64,000 bases of DNA from Gimesia alba (GTDB taxonomy: Bacteria > Planctomycetota > Planctomycetia > Planctomycetales > Planctomycetaceae), in the NCBI RefSeq assembly GCF_007744675.1, contig NZ_CP036269.1, forward strand, positions 6,499,046-6,563,045, read 5' to 3'. Below are positions 8,707 to 16,659 of this stretch, piece after piece. How positions within the stretch are numbered: the stretch's first letter is position 1; the number at the start of each line of letters is the position of its first letter. The notes below the pieces were generated by a model. That model made no database searches and was not told the DNA's origin. It worked only from the letters and a program-made list of their open reading frames with translations. Both the position numbers and the translations under genes were made by a program.

Positions 8707-9171
8707 TTATCCGTGTAGGGGGGGAGGCCAATCCTGTATTCCAAGTTCCCTCATTCTGTCATCATATTTTTTAGTTGATGGTAAATCAGATGAGAGAACT
8801 GCTTCAATAAACTCAATCGGTGGTTGATAATGATGATCGCATACATAATGCATAATCAGATTAGGAGCAGCATACACAATTCCATGTTTGCCAAATACTC
8901 GTATTTCAGATCTACCAAGTTTTCTTTTCTGCAAATTATGTTCAAACACAAGTGGACCAATTGCAGGATTGCTACAAAGTTCGCACTCGTGGAATCCTCT
9001 AGTTTGAGGGACAGGTGTTAAACAAAATAACCATAAACGATCGATAAATTTTTCTTCTACCTCCCCAATTGTATAATCAAATCCTCTGCCTAACCAACCA
9101 ATGTTTAACGTTTTCTTATATGTCCACTGGCTCGAATAATTATAAACAGAAAGATCCTCGAAATATGTCAT
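8707..9171 (-). CDS. Hypothetical cysteine/histidine-containing protein
   Basis: About 154 residues. The pattern YFEDL..Y.Y at the start, LNIGWLGRG, RGFHECELC, EIRVFGKHG, YAAPNLIMHYV and PPIEFIEAV is a conserved set shared by widely scattered bacterial orphans of unknown function (recognised from memory; family number not certain). The CELC pair plus later histidines and CDHH suggest a bound metal. ATG 9171 is preferred over TTG 9177 because the family pattern starts at once (MTYFEDL). No signal peptide. Flanked on both sides by repeat B units. Confidence 0.7.
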   Translation of the reverse strand: MTYFEDLSVYNYSSQWTYKKTLNIGWLGRGFDYTIGEVEEKFIDRLWLFCLTPVPQTRGFHECELCSNPAIGPLVFEHNLQKRKLGRSEIRVFGKHGIVYAAPNLIMHYVCDHHYQPPIEFIEAVLSSDLPSTKKYDDRMRELGIQDWPPPLHG

Positions 9172-9185
9172 TGTCAATTACTCAC

Positions 9186-9226
9186 AAAGGGGGGCAGTCT
9201 ATAATTAAGAGTCGCTGACCTCTTTT
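9186..9226. repeat. Repeat B, two-armed copy
   Basis: Arms AAAGGGGGGCAG and CTGACCTCTTTT (imperfect complements) flank a 17-base loop. It lies between the minus-strand orphan at 8707 and the channel gene at 9240. Confidence 0.5.
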
Positions 9227-9239
9227 CCTCCTGTTACTT

Positions 9240-10724
9240 TCAATCCTCCAATAAATTCTGCCCCGATTCTGGTGAGCGGGATTGCTTTGCCTGTTGTTCA
9301 ATCTCGTTCGCTTCACTGGTCAAATCGCCTTCCGCTTCGTTGGCCGAGGCTGCTTCTTCTCTCGACGGCGTCAGTTGCTCTTGTGGTATCACAACAGGCT
9401 CTGGGATCTGGTCGTGTTCTGAGATCATCTGCACCGGCACGCCTTCGGGAAAGACGATCTCGCGTGCCTCATCAGGCATCGAGATTCCTGCCTGATCGAA
9501 CGCGAGTTTGGTGAGACGAATGACTGCCGAACGGACTTTGAACGTGCTGAATTCGGCCGTGTTGACCCAGAAATAAACCCTTAAATTGACAGTAGAAGCG
9601 CCGAGCGATTCTACCAGTACCATTGATTCCGGATCGGCGACAACAGCGGGGTGATCCTCGAGAACCTTCAAGGCGATCGCCTGTGCTTTCGAAATGGTGT
9701 CGGCGTAACCGATCCCTATCTGGAAATCGAAGCGGGTATTCGGATTGGCCGAAAAGTTGGTGATGACTTCTTTGTAGATGGTGGCATTGGGAATCTGAAC
9801 GTGGTTTCCCTCAAGCGTCATCAGCAGGGCTGAGCGGGTATTAACGCTTTGCAGATACCCCTTGTAGCCAGCGACCTCGATCAGATCACCCATCACAAAC
9901 GGTCTCTGGATACTGATCAAGATACTGGCGAGAAAGTTTTCGGCGATATCGCGAAAGGCGAATCCGATCACCAGAGCCACCAGTCCTGTCCCTCCCAGAA
10001 CCGTCATCGCCAGCCGCGTTAAACCCGAAAACTTCAGGACGAGATAGAGTCCAAGCAGAAAGACCGGGATGGCGACCGCCCGCGAAACGACGTTTCCCAG
10101 CAAGAGGCTTTTCATCCGTCTTTGAAACAGACCGGCCGTAAGTCTTGTTGTCCACCCAGTGGCCCACCAGGTCACTATCAGGAACAAGATTCCGACCACA
10201 ATCAGCGGACTGTTTTGAACCATCTTCGAGCCGAGAGCCGTGAGTTCTCCAAACGCATCCGAGAGATCCCACATCGATTTTTGACGGACTTCGATGCGAT
10301 TGACGACGGCCACGACATCCTGGGTTTTGGATGCCAATTTTGCCGCCCACTCCTTGTGCGGTTCTGTATCCACCTGACCAGAGAGGAATACGACACCTTC
10401 GTCGACGTGCGCTTCAGGCTGTTTGAACCACCCGGTCGCTTCCAGAATCCGAACCAGTCGGGTTTCAATTTCGGCGTCGGCCGCAACGGGATTCACGTCA
10501 ACCTTCTCCGGGGTTTCCGGGGCTTTCGTGTCGGTGGATTCCGGTGGCGCTTCTGGCGGGGGCTGATCCTGAGCAGCGGCCACTGACATTGAAAGTTGAC
10601 AGACGACAACGACAACACAGAGAAAGTACCAAGACCTCCATCCCAACGAGCCGCTCATAATGGAGTGTTTCTTGAGCTCCCCAAGGAAACGATGCGTGGT
10701 TGGAGTCGATTCAGTTCTGCGCAT
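9240..10724 (-). CDS. BON-domain mechanosensitive channel (MscS family)
   Basis: 494 residues. A signal-like hydrophobic segment and a Pro/Glu linker are followed by a BON domain (about residues 82-150; pattern ILEATGWFKQPEAHVDEGVVFLSG.V). Three helices then lead to the MscS core: pore-lining helix GGTGLVALVIGFAFRDIAENF and the beta domain with RPFVMGDLIEV and IPNATIYKEVITNFSANP. It should gate under membrane tension to release solutes; the BON domain probably sits in the periplasm against lipid or envelope. The ATG has AGAGGA six to seven bases upstream. The C-terminal 70 residues are acidic and low-complexity. Confidence 0.95.
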   Translation of the reverse strand: MRRTESTPTTHRFLGELKKHSIMSGSLGWRSWYFLCVVVVVCQLSMSVAAAQDQPPPEAPPESTDTKAPETPEKVDVNPVAADAEIETRLVRILEATGWFKQPEAHVDEGVVFLSGQVDTEPHKEWAAKLASKTQDVVAVVNRIEVRQKSMWDLSDAFGELTALGSKMVQNSPLIVVGILFLIVTWWATGWTTRLTAGLFQRRMKSLLLGNVVSRAVAIPVFLLGLYLVLKFSGLTRLAMTVLGGTGLVALVIGFAFRDIAENFLASILISIQRPFVMGDLIEVAGYKGYLQSVNTRSALLMTLEGNHVQIPNATIYKEVITNFSANPNTRFDFQIGIGYADTISKAQAIALKVLEDHPAVVADPESMVLVESLGASTVNLRVYFWVNTAEFSTFKVRSAVIRLTKLAFDQAGISMPDEAREIVFPEGVPVQMISEHDQIPEPVVIPQEQLTPSREEAASANEAEGDLTSEANEIEQQAKQSRSPESGQNLLED

Positions 10725-10796
10725 ACGATTTCCTCTGGCAAATCGGGATGAAATTGATGAAGTAAGCCCGCTTGTGATTCCCGCACGTGACCTGTT

Positions 10797-11063
10797 TCAC
10801 TTTTGGTGTTCCTGTTTCTCAAAATGGGCGATCGTATTTGTGATCCAGGAATCATAGCCTCCCCGTTTGGCATGATCCATCATGTCTTCCAGAATTTCAT
10901 CATAGCTGATTTCTCCCTTAGCCGCGCTTTGCAATTTTGCGGGCACATTATGAAATAAATCAGCCAGATGAAAGACGACACTATTTTTGTGAATTCGACC
11001 TTCATCTCGCATTTCGATCAAGGCGAAATAGAATAATTTGTGAATGAGTTCTGTGTTGTTCAT
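10797..11063 (-). CDS. Hypothetical small protein, second of an overlapping pair
   Basis: 88 residues, all-helical in appearance (LIHKLFYFALIEMRDEG, YDEILEDMMDHAKRGG), no family recognised, no export signal. The ATG overlaps the stop of the upstream gene as ATGA (11060-11063), so the two are probably co-translated. What the pair does is unknown; a two-gene cassette of small soluble proteins is compatible with toxin-immunity or toxin-antitoxin, but nothing in the sequence proves it. Confidence 0.6.
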   Translation of the reverse strand: MNNTELIHKLFYFALIEMRDEGRIHKNSVVFHLADLFHNVPAKLQSAAKGEISYDEILEDMMDHAKRGGYDSWITNTIAHFEKQEHQK

Positions 11064-11389
11064 TGGAAAGGATCTCTGGAGTCCTGGCTTTCATCATCAA
11101 ATCGTTCAAATGCGATTCTTGTTCCAACAGCGAATGCTTGTGATGCTCTCAGTTCTTTTAGTGATTGAAGCGGTTCGAGGGTGCCATCAATCACACCATC
11201 GACTTCTACCAGCACAATACCCAGCTCTGCATTTTCGAGACCCACGTCGACCTGTTCAAAGAGGTTTTTGGTTCCATTGAGTTCGCTTGTTGCCTGCTGC
11301 AGCGCGCGGTTGAGAAGCTGAATCTCGCCCAGGCGGGGGTCTGCCCCAGACACAGCGGGCCCACAGATTGTCGGGGCATGATCGTCCAC
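11060..11389 (-). CDS. Hypothetical small protein, first of an overlapping pair
   Basis: 109 residues starting at a GTG, with GGA eight bases upstream. Unrecognised. The central LLNRALQQATSEL and QSLKELRASQAF look helical and ELGIVLVEVDGVI looks like a beta-hairpin. It overlaps the next gene by four bases (ATGA). Competing short frames on the same strand lack this coupling and read as low-complexity Ser/Arg-rich shadows, so I chose this frame. Confidence 0.5.
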   Translation of the reverse strand: MDDHAPTICGPAVSGADPRLGEIQLLNRALQQATSELNGTKNLFEQVDVGLENAELGIVLVEVDGVIDGTLEPLQSLKELRASQAFAVGTRIAFERFDDESQDSRDPFQ

Positions 11390-11446
11390 ATGAATCGTTC
11401 CAATCGGGTAGAAGTATCCCTGTTTTTAATTCCAGACAGAAAACAT

Positions 11447-11476
11447 TTGACAATTTCACTAACAGATCAGTAAACT
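11447..11476 (+). promoter_or_regulatory. Possible sigma-70 promoter of the DUF1559 cassette
   Basis: TTGACA at 11447-11452 and TAAACT at 11471-11476, 18 bases apart, in an AT-rich stretch about 220 bases upstream of the DUF1559 start. Plausible by sequence only; the long leader is otherwise empty of features (11390-11698). Confidence 0.3.
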
Positions 11477-11698
11477 TTGAATTAATCTAATGTATATTAA
11501 TAAACAAATGTTTTATCATATCTGCTCTTACATAATAACCAGTCCCATTTTGCACTGAATTCTAAGTGTGAAACGTTGTTTTCCATTCTGGCTATCAAAA
11601 TAAATTTCTCGATGAATCATTGTGTACGAATGTCTCATCCGTCTTGACGGTTTTAGTTTCGATTGAGTTTTTCTTCATTTCATCAAAGGATCGGGATC

Positions 11699-12643
11699 AT
11701 GATGCAGCAGCATACACGGAAACGTGGTTTTACATTAATTGAGTTACTCGTCGTCATTGCCATTATTGCGATCCTGATTGCGCTCTTGCTGCCAGCGGTT
11801 CAGCAGGCACGAGAAGCGGCCCGGAAAAGTGCCTGTAAGAATAACATGAAACAGCTTGGGTTAGCCTTTCATAATTATCATGAAACGTTCAAACAATTTC
11901 CACTGCAACAGACCTGTTGCGGGCCGGCCGACTCTGGAACCCCTGCTCCGCAGACGTGGCGAATTCGACACAGCTGGACGGTACGGATTCTGCCTTATGT
12001 CGACCAGGCTCCTCTTTACAATCAGATCAACTTCAGCACGGACGGCATGCATGGCACCAATCTTGCGCTGAAGAAAGAACGACTGAAGGTGGTTGAATGC
12101 CCGTCCGATCCGTTGATTCAGGATACCGATACCGGGGCCGATGATATCAGTGGCGAACAGAGAGGGCAGACCGACTACGCGATCTCAGCCGGCGGTCATC
12201 CCAACAATACTTCGACTACTCCGGGAACGTCTGGCGCGGCCTACGGGCAATTCAGCAGTATACCCAGGGTAAGAGATGTGCGTGGCATGTTCAGTCGCAG
12301 TGGTTACTCTGCCAGAATCAGTCAGGTGACCGACGGGACAACGAATACGATCATGATTGGTGAAGTCGTCGGCCCGCTCTGTCTCTGGCAGGATTGGGGT
12401 TATCAGAGCTGGGGCACGATGGCACACCCGATCAATTACCGAAACGAAGAATTGATTGCCGGGACGGTGAGTCGGGGTGATCACAGTGTCTGCATCGGGT
12501 TTCGCAGCCGACATGAAGGGGGCGCCTTCTTCACCATGGCCGACGGCAGTGTGCATTTTCTAAGCGAAAACATTGACGGCAATCTTTACCGGAATCTGGG
12601 AGACAAGGCCGATGGGAATCCGGTCGATGGATTTGGTGGTTAA
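11699..12643 (+). CDS. DUF1559 prepilin-like protein (complete cassette copy)
   Basis: 314 residues. Basic leader QQHTRKRG, then [20 protein letters not shown], the pseudopilin cleavage site and helix, then [20 protein letters not shown]. Later family landmarks are CPSDP, the DGTTNTIMIGEV motif, and the C-terminal SRHEGGAFFTMADGSVHFLSE (the H-x9-G box that names the family). ATG 11699 follows AAAGGA at eight bases; an upstream TTG at 11663 lacks support. It forms a cassette with the lipoprotein gene 60 bases downstream; the last third is duplicated at 45366-45698 in inverted orientation. Confidence 0.95.
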   Translation: MMQQHTRKRGFTLIELLVVIAIIAILIALLLPAVQQAREAARKSACKNNMKQLGLAFHNYHETFKQFPLQQTCCGPADSGTPAPQTWRIRHSWTVRILPYVDQAPLYNQINFSTDGMHGTNLALKKERLKVVECPSDPLIQDTDTGADDISGEQRGQTDYAISAGGHPNNTSTTPGTSGAAYGQFSSIPRVRDVRGMFSRSGYSARISQVTDGTTNTIMIGEVVGPLCLWQDWGYQSWGTMAHPINYRNEELIAGTVSRGDHSVCIGFRSRHEGGAFFTMADGSVHFLSENIDGNLYRNLGDKADGNPVDGFGG

Positions 12644-12702
12644 GCAATCCGTCGCTGCAAACTGTCTACAACGAGATCGAGTTTGAAATTGAGAGGAGCA
12701 AT

Positions 12703-13128
12703 ATGACAGGTTTTTTGAACCAAATGCAGCGTTTCGTATTACTGGTATCGAGCATTCTGGTTTGCGGATGCGGGGGAGGCGTTGACGACGCACCCGAAGT
12801 GGCGCAAGTGCAGGGATCGGTAATGTGGAATGGAAAACCCCTTGAAGCAGGGACGATTGCCTTTCATCCCGCTTCGGGCCGCTCTGCTTCGGGGGTGATT
12901 AAAGGGGGCGAGATTGTCGAAGTTACAACGACGACCAAAGGGGACGGCGCCCCCGTGGGTGAGAATCAAGTCACGATCTTTGCCACAAAGCCAGATCCCA
13001 AAGATCCCTCCGGGATGGGAAGCATCTCGCTGATTCCCGTGCGATACAATGATGTCAAAAAGTCCGGACTGAAAGCCACGATTAAACCGAATGAGGAAAA
13101 TAAGGTTAACTTTGATCTGGTGAAGTAA
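12703..13128 (+). CDS. Cassette lipoprotein with a transthyretin-like fold
   Basis: 141 residues. Signal peptide ending in the lipobox LVCGC, then a beta-rich domain of the planctomycete carboxypeptidase-regulatory-like type (VQGSVMWNGKPLEAGTIAFHP, GVIKGGEIV, NQVTIFA). Such small lipoproteins routinely follow DUF1559 genes and are presumed to sit in the envelope with them; mechanism unknown. The ribosome site GAGAGGAG is strong. A close paralogue lies at 44881-45306: the C-terminal ~85 residues differ by one residue, the first ~55 by about ten. Confidence 0.9.
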   Translation: MTGFLNQMQRFVLLVSSILVCGCGGGVDDAPEVAQVQGSVMWNGKPLEAGTIAFHPASGRSASGVIKGGEIVEVTTTTKGDGAPVGENQVTIFATKPDPKDPSGMGSISLIPVRYNDVKKSGLKATIKPNEENKVNFDLVK

Positions 13129-13144
13129 GAGATGTAAGAAGAAT

Positions 13145-13179
13145 AAAGGGGGCATGCTTATAAAAAATCCAGCCCCTTT
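13145..13179 (+). terminator. Terminator-like hairpin after the cassette
   Basis: AAAGGGG (13145-13151) pairs with CCCCTTT (13173-13179) across a 21-base loop, just past the lipoprotein stop. It resembles the arms of repeat B. A weak T-run follows. Confidence 0.45.
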
Positions 13180-13356
13180 CATCTTCCCTCTAAACCATCC
13201 ACCTGAATGGAATGCGAGTTTTTTAGATCTTGTCCTGAAATTGCAAAACTACTAAACTTCAGTATCTCATTCAGATGAATGATCTCCTATCAAAACAGCA
13301 CGTTTAAGCAGCCACCATTTTCTGACAGTGGTCAATCTTAAAAGTTTCAAGGAGGG

Positions 13357-14415
13357 ATGGCAGGCATCAACAAATTGACTTCGCAAACTCGATCGGTCCC
13401 CATTAAGTTGCCGATTGTTTTCATTTTCGGTTTCATCGTCCTCCTGCTCTCTCCGCTTTCGAAAAGTTGGGGTCAGCCGTGGAAGAACGGTCTTCGTCCG
13501 AATCAGATCATTCCTGAAAAAAAAGAGACTTCTAAGACAACTTCGCCGGTTTCTACAGGAAGCGCTGCACTCACCCTGCCACGGAAAGTCAAATATGTGA
13601 TGTATTCTCGGACCAAGGTTCCCAGTGGAAACTCTGCACCCACGAAGTCGATTGATGATCTTCCGCCAGAGAAAAGAAAGCGGTTCGATCAGGCTTACAA
13701 AAATTGGCAATCCGCCCTGAAAATTGAACGTGAATTGCAGCTTAAAATTCTGGAAGAGAATCAACTTCTTGGAACAGCTGTCAAGAAACTCAACGGTGAA
13801 TTGTCAACAAGAGAATCTCAACTTAAACAAGAGCTCAGCAAGTTGCCCTCCGGATGGAACACAATTCTCCAGCCAAAGAATTCCCCAGAGAGACAGCGCT
13901 GGGTGATTGCCTTTCATCGAGCCAATCTAGGCAAGGTGTACCAGGAATTAGCAGAAGATAAGCAGTTTCGACCGTTGCTTGCCTGGTGGGCCCAATTCGT
14001 ATTCACTGATGAGAGGCTGAAATCATTTGTTTTTAAGGAAGACCTCAAAGGTTCGATTCTGGAGAATCAAAAAAACGATTCGACTCTCACTAACGAAGAA
14101 TATTTAAATACTCTCCTGACGATGTATGAACGGCATAGCAATCGCTATCAAGAAGAGTTGCATTCTGCACAAACAGACTTACAGGTCCCTGCCGAGTTAC
14201 CGAAGTTGCTGACGGATTTAAGCCGAATCAATGTGCAGCATCTGATTTGTTCCACATACAAACGGCTGAGTATTCCACCACCTGAGCTGAGTGTTGCCAG
14301 ACAGAACACGGAAAAGGTCACTCAAGAGCTAACACAAATCTGGCCGCAATGGCATCTCTATCACAAAGCAGAATCACAGCGTTTATTAAAAGAACTTGAC
14401 GAAAAAAATAAGTGA
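13357..14415 (+). CDS. Hypothetical exported or anchored helical protein
   Basis: 352 residues, unrecognised. An N-terminal hydrophobic segment (LPIVFIFGFIVLLLSPLSKSWG) is a signal peptide or anchor. The rest is charged and helix-prone (ELQLKILEENQLLGTAVKKLNGELSTRESQLKQEL written in heptad-like blocks; coiled coil about residues 115-165). Start ATG 13357 has GGAGGG directly against it, a spacing of about one base, which is unusually short; no other start fits because an in-frame stop lies 18 bases upstream. A small membrane-protein frame overlaps its stop. Confidence 0.75.
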   Translation: MAGINKLTSQTRSVPIKLPIVFIFGFIVLLLSPLSKSWGQPWKNGLRPNQIIPEKKETSKTTSPVSTGSAALTLPRKVKYVMYSRTKVPSGNSAPTKSIDDLPPEKRKRFDQAYKNWQSALKIERELQLKILEENQLLGTAVKKLNGELSTRESQLKQELSKLPSGWNTILQPKNSPERQRWVIAFHRANLGKVYQELAEDKQFRPLLAWWAQFVFTDERLKSFVFKEDLKGSILENQKNDSTLTNEEYLNTLLTMYERHSNRYQEELHSAQTDLQVPAELPKLLTDLSRINVQHLICSTYKRLSIPPPELSVARQNTEKVTQELTQIWPQWHLYHKAESQRLLKELDEKNK

Positions 14416-14597
14416 CTTGCAAGAGAAAAACGGGAGAGAGACACACGATCTGCCCACCCGACCGTTTCCCCCATCGGTTCATCTGGCTTTTCGGTATCAG
14501 TTTCGTGGTCCTGTTACTTGCCTGTATTTGGCTCTGTTTTTTCAAAAAAAGAAATTCGAAATCAAATCTCGCAACCTGGCTCCGCTCACAATATTGA
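14412..14597 (+). CDS. Possible small single-helix protein coupled to the upstream gene
   Basis: 61 residues from a GTG that overlaps the preceding stop (GTGA, 14412-14415). One clear membrane helix (FIWLFGISFVVLLLACIWLCFF) is followed by a basic anchor (KKRNSK), which is what a real small membrane protein looks like. Against it: short, GTG start, no family. A competing frame at 14396 has no helix. Confidence 0.4.
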   Translation: MTCKRKTGERHTICPPDRFPHRFIWLFGISFVVLLLACIWLCFFKKRNSKSNLATWLRSQY

Positions 14598-14643
14598 ATA
14601 TCTTGTCGAGTTGATTCTAATTGCAATTCAAACTTAGATATTA

Positions 14644-14690
14644 AGAGGAGGCAGGTCTCTTTCGTATTGGTTCCTGTCCCCTTTTTAGTC
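14644..14690. terminator. Repeat B hairpin between convergent genes
   Basis: Left arm AAGAGGAGGCAGG and right arm CCTGTCCCCTTTTT are imperfect complements around a loop of about 18 bases. It sits between the + strand genes ending at 14597 and the - strand gene ending at 14715, the same arrangement as the hairpin at 8415-8440. Confidence 0.6.
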
Positions 14691-14714
14691 TGCTTTTTAC
14701 TTGCCCTCCCCACG

Positions 14715-15794
14715 TCAGTTATGCACCGACTCATATTGAGTCAGATACCAGCCCTCCGCAATCCGCTCCGACCGGATGAGGTGCGAAGTCCAGTATTTGC
14801 CGGGAACTTTCTCCAGCGGCCCACTCTCCGGTGGGTGATATTCTAACAGAAACAGATAGTGCGGCCCCAGTGCGAAGCTGACGCCTCCATCCGGAAGTTG
14901 CACTATGTCAGCACCGAATGTTTCATGGGTTTTATACTGTGTCTTTCCAAGGGGGGTGAGCTTCCCCGGACGTTGTTCATGCGCAAAGTATTTCCCGATT
15001 CCAGGCAGCGTCCCCGACTTGGTGGGCCATTTCTGCAGCAACGGTTCCAGCACGCTCTCAAAACGGGGGAGATCACGGGAGATTCGCTGCCGGGCTGCGT
15101 ACCAGAGTAGATTGTCCTGTTGATCTATCACAGCCACGAAACCGCAGACCACCAATGTGAATCCCAGCAGATACATTCTGCTCGCGCCCTTCAGTATGAT
15201 GTGCGTTCCTGCCAGCAGCAAAGAGACGGCACTGCCACACATGATGAAGATCATCACACCAATCCGGGGTCCAAGGACCGAGAGGGAGTGCGTTCGCTGG
15301 TAAAACGTGGGTTTCCCGACTTCTTCTAAAAAACTTGCCCCCATTGCGTTCAAATTCAGAAAAACCTGGCCCGTCTCGTCGGGTATCCTCAGATCGATGC
15401 GCGCCCAGGTATACGCAGATTGGAAACTGGCATCCATCCAGAGCCAGACAGGCACAATGAGCAGTACCAGAAAGAGAAAACAGAGCGACCACATTGAGGC
15501 CTTGGCAGAAACATTCCGTGCCACTTTCAGCAGCTTTCTCACTTTAATACGGAAATTGTTTGTTGACACGGCAAACAGGGCGAACGCGGTCGCGCAAACG
15601 AATATCCCCGCCAGCAGGGACTCACGGAAACTCATCAACCAGCCCACAAACATAAACACGGCAATCACTTGCAGTAACAGCCGCATTAGACGTCCGGACA
15701 GCGGGATATGGCCGCATACCTCGCAGACATCGGACTGAATAATACGGAGCACCACTCTCTGGTTTCCACCACATTTTTCGCATTTCAAAACCAT
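14715..15794 (-). CDS. Zinc-ribbon membrane protein
   Basis: 359 residues. The N-terminus has two CxxC knuckles (CEKCGG and CEVCGH), a zinc ribbon. About six hydrophobic helices follow in two groups (residues ~36-80 and ~100-125, then ~180-240). The C-terminal ~110 residues are soluble (GPHYLFLLEYHPPESGP). The overall plan, a ribbon then helices then a small outer domain, is common in planctomycete proteins of unknown function. Convergent with the gene to its left through the 14644 hairpin. Confidence 0.75.
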   Translation of the reverse strand: MVLKCEKCGGNQRVVLRIIQSDVCEVCGHIPLSGRLMRLLLQVIAVFMFVGWLMSFRESLLAGIFVCATAFALFAVSTNNFRIKVRKLLKVARNVSAKASMWSLCFLFLVLLIVPVWLWMDASFQSAYTWARIDLRIPDETGQVFLNLNAMGASFLEEVGKPTFYQRTHSLSVLGPRIGVMIFIMCGSAVSLLLAGTHIILKGASRMYLLGFTLVVCGFVAVIDQQDNLLWYAARQRISRDLPRFESVLEPLLQKWPTKSGTLPGIGKYFAHEQRPGKLTPLGKTQYKTHETFGADIVQLPDGGVSFALGPHYLFLLEYHPPESGPLEKVPGKYWTSHLIRSERIAEGWYLTQYESVHN

Positions 15795-15852
15795 ATCTTC
15801 GAAAACGAAAAATGCCGCCGAGGGATCAAAAATATTTCAGAATTGCAGACAT

Positions 15853-15926
15853 AAAAAGGGGCAGTGACTCTATGAGGGTACTATAAAGGGGTCAGGACTC
15901 TTTGATTATAGAGTCCTGACCCCTTT
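15853..15926. repeat. Repeat B, best palindromic copy plus a half-unit
   Basis: AAAGGGGTCAGGACTCT (15885-15901) and AGAGTCCTGACCCCTTT (15910-15926) form a perfect 17-base-pair stem with the loop TTGATTAT. A single diverged arm (AAAAAGGGGCAGTGACTC) lies just left at 15853. The loop and right arm recur, in the opposite orientation, at 43977-44008. Strong hairpin with a T-run; it could also terminate the minus-strand gene at 15990. Confidence 0.85.
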
Positions 15927-15989
15927 TTCTATCCGAATCATTTGAAAGGTCAGGTATCTATAATCCACATCGCCCGTCACCTGATCACA

Positions 15990-16376
15990 CTATGAATCGT
16001 CACCCGCCGCCTGATCCGAATCGCTCTTTCTGCTGTTTCCCCGTGGGCGATGTAAACCATAAAGGGCTCGTTGGAATACCGGCGTTAAAAACGCGCCAAT
16101 CACGGCGGCGAACAGGATCACTCCTAAGATCGCGTAGAGTGTCACAAACAGTTTGCCGCCGAATGTGACGGGGCGATCGACGGGACCGTTTCCGGTGACG
16201 ACCAGAGAGGCGTTCAGACAAGCATCCATCCAGCCCAGCCCTTCCAGGTAATGAAAGCCGACAGCTCCCGCGATCAGAGCGATGCCGTCAACCAGCACAG
16301 CACCACCCAGAAAGAGGGCAATCCGATATAGAAAACGGAGACGCGGCGAATGAATGTGGCGGGGCGATTTCAACAT
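15990..16376 (-). CDS. Two-helix channel-like protein with a degenerate selectivity filter
   Basis: 128 residues: helix 1 (ALFLGGAVLVDGIALIAGAVGF), a re-entrant-like loop (GWMDACLNASLVVTGNGP), and helix 2 (LFVTLYAILGVILFAAVIGAFL). The layout matches the pore module of two-helix potassium channels (Ion_trans_2), but the filter position reads VVTGNGP rather than TVGYGD. Either the ion selectivity differs or the protein is a non-conducting relative. The tail is basic then acidic. Start ATG 16376; divergent from the large helicase gene. Confidence 0.7.
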   Translation of the reverse strand: MLKSPRHIHSPRLRFLYRIALFLGGAVLVDGIALIAGAVGFHYLEGLGWMDACLNASLVVTGNGPVDRPVTFGGKLFVTLYAILGVILFAAVIGAFLTPVFQRALYGLHRPRGNSRKSDSDQAAGDDS

Positions 16377-16659
16377 TGTTTCATACTTCCATGCATTTGA
16401 CGAGTTTTATCGTCTCAAAACGATTCGAACATCCTGGCGATCAGCAGCGCGACGGATTGACTCTCGCCGTTCCTTGATCGATGTTTTTCGACTCAGTATC
16501 GAAATTCACGGCTATGATTTCAGTTTTTTCCACTTCTGGCAAGAGCAGAGACCGCGGATCAAGGTAAAAGCGGGAAACCTGATTTTTCACAGCCTTCCAG
16601 GTGCGGCCTTTTTCTCGAATTGATATACTAAACGACAACCCGCTCCTCTCTCACAGCTT

